A stretch of DNA of 64,000 nucleotides, from assembly GCF_042646085.1 (NCBI RefSeq), contig NZ_JBHRSZ010000007.1:496001-560000 (forward strand). Direction: 5' to 3'. Position 1 is the first letter of the stretch. Each line of letters starts with the position of its first letter. A program made the position numbers and the translations under genes. The stretch comes from Litoribrevibacter euphylliae. Its GTDB lineage: Bacteria; Pseudomonadota; Gammaproteobacteria; Pseudomonadales; Litoribrevibacteraceae. Below, piece after piece: positions 58,326 through 64,000 of this stretch. The notes under the pieces were generated by a model that had not been told where the DNA came from, did not search any database, and saw only the letters and a list, made by a program, of their open reading frames with translations.

Positions 58326-59525
58326 TTAGTTCCACTGACTAACAACCAAATCGCTGGTGGCATAGGTAACACAAGGTTGAATATGCGATTGGTCGTGTGG
58401 AATGGCTTCGCCGGTTTGGGCGTCGAGTAGTTCGCCTGCTGGACGTTTGCATTTACATTCGTGACAAATACCCGCTCGGCATCCGTATTTAGGGTTTAAT
58501 CCCGCTTCTTCCGCCATTTCCAGTAACGACTGTTCACCTTTGTTGACCAGTGTTTGTTCCGTCGGCTCAAAGTAAGTGGTGATTTTCCCCTTAGTGCTTT
58601 TGATGGCGGGTTTGGCTGCACCAAAGCGTTCGAGTTTGATGTGATCTTCGGCAATGCCCTGCTTTCTGAGGCCTGTTTGCATGCTGTCCATGAACGCACT
58701 GGGGCCGCAAATAAAGGCGTCCGTCGTGCTTGGTTCGTTGATCCATTGGCGAAGTTGCTTGGCCGTTAGATAGCCGTGGTCATCGCTGGCATGGAAATGA
58801 AGATCAAAATCCGCTTGGTATTCTGCAAGTTGACGAAGACGTTCCAGATAAATGGCGTCGCTTTCGTTTTGTGCGGTATACACCAAAGTAATCTTTGGCT
58901 GATTAAATGTGCGGTCTACGATCAGCTGTTCGATCATCGACTTGATCGGTGTGATACCGCTGCCGCCTGCCAGGAACAGGTAGTGGCTTGGCTCTTCTTG
59001 GATGTCTTGCGAGCGTTCTTTATTGCTAGTGCTGTCAGACAGTTGATAGCTGAAGATACCTTGAGCATGGGAAAGGTAGACCAGATCGGACTCGCTTAAG
59101 TGATCTTTCACGTAATTGGACACCTTCCCGTCGGTGATGGCTTTCACGGTGATGCTGATCAAACCTGTTTGCTCAAAGCTTTCTGGGCTGTTGGACAGTG
59201 AATAGCAGCGCTGAACACGACTGCCATCAATTTCACATTCCAGCTGAACGTACTGGCCTGGTTTAAAGCCTTGCCACTTTGCAGGTGGCTTTAACCACAG
59301 CGTTGTGGAGTTGGCGGTTGGATGTTCTTTCTTAACAATTTGAGCGGCCATGCGTTGTTGATCCCAAAGTGGGTCGGCTTCGCACAGCAGGAAATTCACG
59401 TAATCCTGAAGTTGGCCAGAGCGGTTCCAAAAATAACCGCCCAGTTTGTACAGCCATGTGTAAGTCCATGCCATACCTATGATGGGTAGTAGCCCGGATT
59501 CTTTGCGATTCAATTCTGTTGTCAT
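58326..59525 (-). CDS. Ferredoxin reductase partner of the desaturase
   Basis: A 399-residue flavoprotein with a C-terminal plant-type ferredoxin domain. RCYSLSNSP binds FAD, LAGGSGITPIKSM and FICGPSAFMDS bind NAD(P)H, and YGCRAGICHECKC carries the [2Fe-2S] cluster. It matches the PA4889 type that supplies electrons to DesB. The ATG at 59525 has AAGGAG nine bases upstream; an earlier in-frame start would add 16 unlikely residues. DesT-like operators lie 40-100 bases upstream. Confidence 0.9.
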   Translation of the reverse strand: MTTELNRKESGLLPIIGMAWTYTWLYKLGGYFWNRSGQLQDYVNFLLCEADPLWDQQRMAAQIVKKEHPTANSTTLWLKPPAKWQGFKPGQYVQLECEIDGSRVQRCYSLSNSPESFEQTGLISITVKAITDGKVSNYVKDHLSESDLVYLSHAQGIFSYQLSDSTSNKERSQDIQEEPSHYLFLAGGSGITPIKSMIEQLIVDRTFNQPKITLVYTAQNESDAIYLERLRQLAEYQADFDLHFHASDDHGYLTAKQLRQWINEPSTTDAFICGPSAFMDSMQTGLRKQGIAEDHIKLERFGAAKPAIKSTKGKITTYFEPTEQTLVNKGEQSLLEMAEEAGLNPKYGCRAGICHECKCKRPAGELLDAQTGEAIPHDQSHIQPCVTYATSDLVVSQWN

Positions 59526-59564
59526 GAGGTTGTACTCCTTTGTGCTTTTTGTTGTGCACCTCTT

Positions 59565-59582
59565 TGTGTACATCTGTGCACT
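59565..59582. promoter_or_regulatory. DesT-like operator 1
   Basis: TGTGTACATCTGTGCACT reads on the minus strand as AGTGCACAGATGTACACA, fitting the dyad AGTGnACAnnTGTnCACT except for the last base. It lies 40 bases upstream of the reductase start. A further half-site (TTGTGCAC) lies at 59552-59559. Confidence 0.6.
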
Positions 59583-59605
59583 AACTTAGGAGTCTGATAA
59601 AATTC

Positions 59606-59623
59606 AGTCAACACTTGTACACT
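59606..59623. promoter_or_regulatory. DesT-like operator 2
   Basis: AGTCAACACTTGTACACT has the same dyad as operator 1 with one half-site change and resembles the palindrome bound by Pseudomonas DesT upstream of desCB. Confidence 0.6.
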
Positions 59624-59768
59624 AACTTTGGCGCTGTTAACCAAAGAGTTGTCGTGCTTGAGTAGCTAGCCTTTGCTTTATATATAGATACGATCACGGG
59701 ATGGATTTGTTGACTGCTATGAATACTGACGTTTTGAGAATAAAACGGTCGTATTTTGATTTTTATTT

Positions 59769-59787
59769 GGTGTACACTCATGCACAA
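59769..59787. promoter_or_regulatory. DesT-like operator 3 (weaker)
   Basis: GGTGTACACTCATGCACAA shares the GTGTACA and TGCAC half-sites on the same spacing and lies 22 bases before the desT-like gene, suggesting autoregulation. Confidence 0.4.
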
Positions 59788-59808
59788 AGTTCGAAATGAG
59801 AAGTCATC

Positions 59809-60396
59809 ATGAGTCGAGAAGAACGCAAACGCCAGACCCGAAAGTCCTTGTTGGACTCCGCGCTCGGGTTAATAGAGCAAGGACAACACTTTTCCAATAT
59901 CTCATTACGAGAAGTGGCGAAAAACGCTGGCGTGGTACCCACTTCCTTTTATCGCCATTTCCAGGATATGGAAGAACTGGGGTTAAACCTGATCGATGAG
60001 TTCTCGGTTCTATTACGACGAACGCGCAGTGAACTATTGTCTTCTGACGAGTCTTTAAGCATTGAGCGCTTGTTGACGGTGTTTGTGGAGATTATTCAGA
60101 CAAATACCGCCATCTTTACCTTTATTCCGCAATGTCGAACCAGTGAGCATTTGGAAATCCGAACGGCTATTCGTCGTGAAGCGCAGGGGCTGAGTGATGA
60201 ATTGGCATCGGAGCTGAGAGTGCGCTATCCCAATCTTAACCGTCACGAGCTAGGGCAACTAAGCCAAGTGATTGTGCATCTGTTGTTGGATGCCATCGTG
60301 GATGTGTTAGATCAATTAGGGCGGGGCAAGGCGACAGATACAGTGGCTGACGAGTATGTTCAGAAAGTGGCGCTATTGGCAGGCTTGTTGAAGTAG
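59809..60396 (+). CDS. desT: TetR-family repressor, DesT/FabR-like
   Basis: A 195-residue TetR protein. The DNA-binding domain has SNISLREVAKNAGVVPTSFYRHFQDMEELGLNLI, the version specific to DesT and FabR, which sense the ratio of saturated to unsaturated acyl-CoA. It is divergent from the reductase-desaturase operon, as in Pseudomonas (PA4890 next to PA4889-PA4888), and the shared promoter region holds matching palindromes. Confidence 0.9.
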   Translation: MSREERKRQTRKSLLDSALGLIEQGQHFSNISLREVAKNAGVVPTSFYRHFQDMEELGLNLIDEFSVLLRRTRSELLSSDESLSIERLLTVFVEIIQTNTAIFTFIPQCRTSEHLEIRTAIRREAQGLSDELASELRVRYPNLNRHELGQLSQVIVHLLLDAIVDVLDQLGRGKATDTVADEYVQKVALLAGLLK

Positions 60397-60426
60397 GTGC
60401 AGAAAGGCAAAATCAATGAGGGATTG

Positions 60427-60454
60427 CCCCGGAAGCCTGCTCAGGCCTCCGGGA
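60427..60454. terminator. Hairpin between convergent desT-like and receptor genes
   Basis: CCCGGA-A-GCCTG-CT-CAGGC-C-TCCGGG forms an 11-pair GC-rich stem with one mismatch. T tracts are poor on both strands. Confidence 0.7.
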
Positions 60455-60462
60455 CGGTATCA

Positions 60463-62724
60463 TCAGAAGTTGTAACGGGCTGAGATCTGGTAATTTGCCG
60501 GATCGCCGTACATCGCTGATGGAGAGTATGTGCCTTTTGCCTTTAGGCTGGAGTAGTAGACTTTGTTCGCTACGTTATTGGCGTTGGCCTGAACCGTAAG
60601 GTTATCAGTCACGTCATAGCTGGCCATCAAGTTGATTACTGCATAGCTGCCTTGACGGGTTGCCACTTCTTGACCAAGGGTTGAGGTGTTTGTACGAGAG
60701 ATGCTGTCCTGCCAGTTGATGCTGGTACCGACTTTCAGCTTCTCCAAGCTTGGTACACGGTAGATGGTGGCAAAACGCACCAGCTGCTGTGGTGTGTATT
60801 TGGAAAGTTCTTTACCTGCGTCATCGCTGCCATCCAGATCTTGGTAGGTATAACCAAGAGTCGTGTGTAGATTGTCAGTGACTTCACCTACGATTTCGAA
60901 CTCAAAGCCTTTGCTGTTTAAGCCTTCGGCGGCTTTATAGGTTTGACGACCGTCAACCATGATGTCTTCAACGCCCACGTTGTCTTGCTCAATATTAAAG
61001 TAAGCAAACGAAGCGGTGAGTTTGTCGTTCATCAGACTGGTTTTAAAGCCTGTTTCGTAGGCAACGCCTTCCACCGATTCCAACAGATTGTTGTTACGGT
61101 CAATCTTATTCTGTGGATTGAAGATTTCGGTGTAGCTGGCGTAGAAGGTCAAAGCTTTGGTGACATCAAAAGTGATGCCTGCATATGGGGTAATGACACC
61201 GGAGTCTTTACTTTCTTGAGGGGCGCCATAGTAGTCACCCTTGGTATGCCAGTCACTGACACGGGCACCTAGAATCAAGTTAAGGGGGTCAGTCAGACTC
61301 AAGTTTAAAGCACCGTAGCTTGAAAGCTGGCGATCTTTATAGTCTGCCAGACCGCGATCCACCGCGCGAGCATCGAGGTTATCACCTAAGTTACCTGGCA
61401 TAGTATCCAAGTCGTTGAATGGTATTACACCTGTCGGGTTCAGCAGATTACTGATGTTTGCTGAACCATAATATTGTGCGTTGGTGATGCCTTTGGAGTA
61501 ACTACCGCCAACGTACGCCTGATGTTCGCGACCGAAGGCTTTGAAGGGGCCAGAGGCATATAGGTCGAAGTTGTTCTGCTCTTTTTCTTCTTCAAACGCA
61601 AAGGCTGCAAGCATGAGCTCAAAAGACGCAAAAGGGTTGGGGATAAAACCACCTGCTCCGTCTGGAAAGGCTGGAACGCCGTAAATAGGGTTGGCATCTA
61701 CATAGGATAGCTTGGAGCTCAACTTCTGTTTGGTATGTAATGCAACGGCCTTGGCCTGCCAGCCATTACGGAAGTTATGAGCCAATTCTGCAAACAATTG
61801 ACGTTGTTCTAAGTCGTAGTAGCTCCAGTCTGTCCCTGTGCTTGATGAACGTTGGAAATCCGTCGGCGAACCATCACTTAAGAACAGTGGTTGAGCACCC
61901 CACATTGGGCTGTCCGTTTGGCTGTTCTCAATAGAACCGCCAACGGTGAACACAGTGCTTTCACTGAGATCCATGTCAAGCACACCGTAGACCACGTTTT
62001 TTTCTTGGTTGTAACGGTCAATGTAGGCGTGCTTGTCTTCAACCGCAGTTACAAGACGGCCTCGTACCTTGCCAGAGTCAGTGAGTGCACCGGAGACATC
62101 TGCTTCTGCACGGTATTTATCCCAGGAACCGGCGGCAACAGAAACGCTGCCCATGAACTCTTCGGTAGGACGCTTACGAACCAGGTTGATGGTTGCTGAA
62201 GGGTTACCCGCACCCGTTGCCAGACCGTTGGCTCCACGAACTACTTCAACGTGATCGTAGATAACGGTGTCCATGTCGCCTTTAAAGATTGAAGCGGTTT
62301 CAGTATTTTGCAGACCTACACCATCCAACTGAATATTGGTAATGTCAAAACCACGGGCACTGTAATAAACACGATCCGTCTCGGTGCGCTCAGCAATTAA
62401 GCCTGTGGTGTTTTGAACCACTTGTGTCAGGGTATCGATGTTGAAATCGTCCATGCGGGCACGGGTCATTACTGAGACAGACTGGGGCGTTTCCATGGCC
62501 GATAATTTGAACTTGGTGGCGGTGCCCATTTCCTCAATGGCATAGGTATCGCTGCCTTCGGTGACGTTGGTTAGTTCATTGCCAACGATCTCGATTTTTT
62601 CTGCGGTTTGAACCTGAAGTTCTTCAGGGGTGTTGTCCGCGTGTACTAAGTTAGCGGAAAACAGCAGGTTGCCAGACATCAGTGCTGTAATGTAGGCGGC
62701 TAGCTTCTTCTTTTGAAAGTGCAT
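60463..62724 (-). CDS. TonB-dependent ferric-siderophore receptor (FhuE/FpvA-like)
   Basis: A 753-residue outer-membrane receptor. After the signal peptide (to about VHA) comes a TonB-box-like stretch (EKIEIVG), then the plug domain (TPQSVSVMTRARMDDFNIDTLTQVVQNTTGL, DHVEVVRGANGLATGAGNPSATINLVRKRP), then a 22-strand barrel ending in the terminal phenylalanine (YNF). The plug sequence is of the hydroxamate and pyoverdine-type siderophore class; which siderophore is unknown. A Fur site lies upstream, and it presumably uses the TonB2 system encoded 5-10 kb away. Confidence 0.93.
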   Translation of the reverse strand: MHFQKKKLAAYITALMSGNLLFSANLVHADNTPEELQVQTAEKIEIVGNELTNVTEGSDTYAIEEMGTATKFKLSAMETPQSVSVMTRARMDDFNIDTLTQVVQNTTGLIAERTETDRVYYSARGFDITNIQLDGVGLQNTETASIFKGDMDTVIYDHVEVVRGANGLATGAGNPSATINLVRKRPTEEFMGSVSVAAGSWDKYRAEADVSGALTDSGKVRGRLVTAVEDKHAYIDRYNQEKNVVYGVLDMDLSESTVFTVGGSIENSQTDSPMWGAQPLFLSDGSPTDFQRSSSTGTDWSYYDLEQRQLFAELAHNFRNGWQAKAVALHTKQKLSSKLSYVDANPIYGVPAFPDGAGGFIPNPFASFELMLAAFAFEEEKEQNNFDLYASGPFKAFGREHQAYVGGSYSKGITNAQYYGSANISNLLNPTGVIPFNDLDTMPGNLGDNLDARAVDRGLADYKDRQLSSYGALNLSLTDPLNLILGARVSDWHTKGDYYGAPQESKDSGVITPYAGITFDVTKALTFYASYTEIFNPQNKIDRNNNLLESVEGVAYETGFKTSLMNDKLTASFAYFNIEQDNVGVEDIMVDGRQTYKAAEGLNSKGFEFEIVGEVTDNLHTTLGYTYQDLDGSDDAGKELSKYTPQQLVRFATIYRVPSLEKLKVGTSINWQDSISRTNTSTLGQEVATRQGSYAVINLMASYDVTDNLTVQANANNVANKVYYSSLKAKGTYSPSAMYGDPANYQISARYNF

Positions 62725-62859
62725 TTCTCGTTACCATTCTTTTGCTAAGTATTAGGTGGCAACTGATGTACTCCGGTGTTGATATCGTGCCTTTCCTTAG
62801 CCCGTCTCAATAATAACGATGGTATTGAGATTTATATCAGTTGCGAAAATAGCGCGAAT

Positions 62860-62878
62860 CATAATGAGAATTATTGTT
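62860..62878. promoter_or_regulatory. Fur box of the siderophore receptor gene
   Basis: CATAATGAGAATTATTGTT agrees with the Fur consensus at 14 of 19 positions, 136 bases upstream of the receptor start on the minus strand. It shares AATGAGAAT with the sites at 17509 and (in part) 50412. Confidence 0.65.
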
Positions 62879-62976
62879 ATTTGCAAATAAAAACTCGGAG
62901 GCCCGGTCAGAAAAGCTTTATCTGTTGATCTAAAGCAAACCGCTTTACAAACAGTGAGTTACTGGCTCGTGAAGAA

Positions 62977-63013
62977 CAAGGGAACCTCTGAACAAGTCCA
63001 CTCTAACTCAGCG
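62977..63013 (+). repeat. Dispersed repeat, copy C
   Basis: GGAACCTCTGAACAAGTCC followed by ACTCTAACTCAGCG, close to copy A over the tail as well (CGCTTTAGCTCAGTG). The four bases before GGAACC are CAAG here rather than YTAA. Confidence 0.65.
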
Positions 63014-63170
63014 GGCACTTTAAACACGTTAGAACAAGGCGTTCCTTTGGACTCTTTGGTGTCTAATATTTAGATCAGCTTGAAAGAGTGGTGCAGACAC
63101 ATTTCTGGTCTTGATTCTCTGCATTCACTTTGTATGAAGTTCTCTGATATTGGTTGTATGCGTTAACTGG

Positions 63171-63201
63171 CGTCTCGTGTTTGACGGGGAGACACGAGAC
63201 G
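63171..63201. repeat. Perfect 10-bp inverted repeat
   Basis: CGTCTCGTGT (63171-63180) and ACACGAGACG (63192-63201) with an 11-base loop, 80 bases beyond the stop of the cytochrome gene. No T tract follows on either strand. Confidence 0.5.
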
Positions 63202-63281
63202 ATCTTTGAACGTCGATAGTAAGACGGCGATGAAGTAGTCGAGAAGTAATGAGCACAGGTTCGTTGTTGATTGGGCTTGTT

Positions 63282-63917
63282 TTATAAGCTCTTCGCATTC
63301 TTACTGATATAACCGACGATATCGATGAGATCCTGAGTCGACATGTCTTTCAAGCGTTCAACCATCTTACGATGATGCTTGGTTTCTTCTGCAAATTTGC
63401 GTTGCTCTGTCTGCATTGCTTTCAATTGTTGAAGAATATAGGGGGCTTCTAGAGGTGTAATTTCCGGACCATCGCTGAGGAAGCGGCCAAAAGCGCTGGT
63501 ATGGCAGTTAGCACACTTGTCTTCGAACAATAGCTCTCCGTTATTAAGATTCGATGTATCACTGAGCGTGAGGTCACTGAATCTGTGCTCAAGCTCATCA
63601 TAGTAATCAGCAACTAACGAAAGGGTGTCGCCGCTAATGGCTTCTTTGCTGTGGGCCTGTTGGATGCGTTCAGCGTCCGGGCCTTGTCCTGTGCGGTAGC
63701 CTAATTGAAAGTTAGCAAGTTGTTGTTCGATGTACCAATCGGACATGCCATTCAATACCGGAGCAACACTGCTTGTGTGGCTGTTAGCGTTGTGTTGATC
63801 TGAATGACAAGCATCGCAGGCTTGTACGCTAGATTGAATCTGGTTCGGTACGTCTGATGCTGCTTGGCTTGTGGCGGTGCAGACCAGTAACAAAAGTGCG
63901 AGCAAGGGTTTACTCAT
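63282..63917 (-). CDS. Dihaem cytochrome c (c4-like)
   Basis: A 211-residue periplasmic cytochrome with a signal peptide (LALLLLVCTATSQAA) and two c-type haem motifs: CDACH near residue 34 and CANCH near residue 135. Each half has the typical class I features, including NGMSDWYIEQQLANFQLGYRTG and YILQQLKAMQ, which are c4 signatures. It probably carries electrons to a terminal oxidase. Upstream genes lie outside the window. Confidence 0.9.
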   Translation of the reverse strand: MSKPLLALLLLVCTATSQAASDVPNQIQSSVQACDACHSDQHNANSHTSSVAPVLNGMSDWYIEQQLANFQLGYRTGQGPDAERIQQAHSKEAISGDTLSLVADYYDELEHRFSDLTLSDTSNLNNGELLFEDKCANCHTSAFGRFLSDGPEITPLEAPYILQQLKAMQTEQRKFAEETKHHRKMVERLKDMSTQDLIDIVGYISKNAKSL

Positions 63918-64000
63918 AATGACCTCATCATCTCCGATCTTGGGTATGTCGGATTATTTGGAACTCTGGATAGGTTCTCTAGCGCGTAGCTTAACGGTTA

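Larger units (their letters stand above)
62725..63281. other. Intergenic region with Fur site and repeat copy C
   Basis: It contains the Fur-like site for the receptor, the dispersed repeat at 62977-63013, and a perfect ten-base inverted repeat CGTCTCGTGT / ACACGAGACG (63171-63201) with an 11-base loop. I see no coding sequence. Confidence 0.6.

Overview
The window reads as chromosomal DNA of an aerobic, heterotrophic marine-type gammaproteobacterium, probably close to Oceanospirillales or Pseudomonadales. This placement is inferred from gene content: a LiuR-controlled leucine/isovalerate operon, a Vibrio/Pseudoalteromonas-style TonB2 energy system (TtpC-ExbB-ExbD-TonB-TPR), a Pseudomonas-like DesT/DesB desaturase locus, a lipase-foldase pair and a sphingomyelinase. 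I see no rRNA, tRNA, CRISPR array, complete insertion sequence or prophage.

Layout. 1-5 kb: hotdog thioesterase, unknown protein, acyl-CoA-binding protein, secreted sphingomyelinase, diguanylate cyclase and a second thioesterase. 5.2-12.6 kb: liuR and liuABCDE, which convert isovaleryl-CoA to acetoacetate and acetyl-CoA, with a perfect LiuR-type palindrome in front and a terminator behind. 12.9-17 kb: a class V aminotransferase and thiO-thiS-thiG (thiamin thiazole synthesis). 17-24.6 kb: a palindromic mini-element, an unannotated 56-residue protein, a tripartite RND pump with a possible Fur site, and a DUF4382 lipoprotein. 24.6-31 kb: a 5'-nucleotidase lipoprotein, a DUF3365 haem protein, DoxX, a glutathionyl-hydroquinone reductase and a chemoreceptor carrying its own CXXCH motif. 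31-35.6 kb: small metabolic and regulatory genes and an exported amidohydrolase. 35.9-37.1 kb: an AT-rich island with a barstar-like inhibitor and two unknown genes. 37.6-44 kb: PAS-GGDEF cyclase, CBS protein and a 1212-residue FG-GAP lipoprotein. 44-46.3 kb: lipase and its foldase. 46.4-49.1 kb: M48 peptidase and four small minus-strand genes, two of which enclose a hairpin-rich stretch that may be a small RNA. 49.4-55.6 kb: a GST and the Fur-boxed TonB2 operon. 55.7-60.4 kb: a desaturase operon with two unknown downstream genes, facing a DesT-like repressor across two to three matching palindromes. 60.5-64 kb: a Fur-boxed siderophore receptor and a dihaem cytochrome c.

How it fits together. 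Three themes recur. The first is acyl-CoA and lipid handling (ACBP, thioesterases, liu operon, desaturase, lipase, sphingomyelinase). The second is iron (TonB2 operon, siderophore receptor and possibly the RND pump, all with Fur-like sites of related sequence). The third is signalling through c-di-GMP and haem sensors. At the DNA level the intergenic regions carry several short tandem repeats next to gene starts or ends, a dispersed element with the core GGAACCTCTGAACAAGTYC, and many long inverted repeats.
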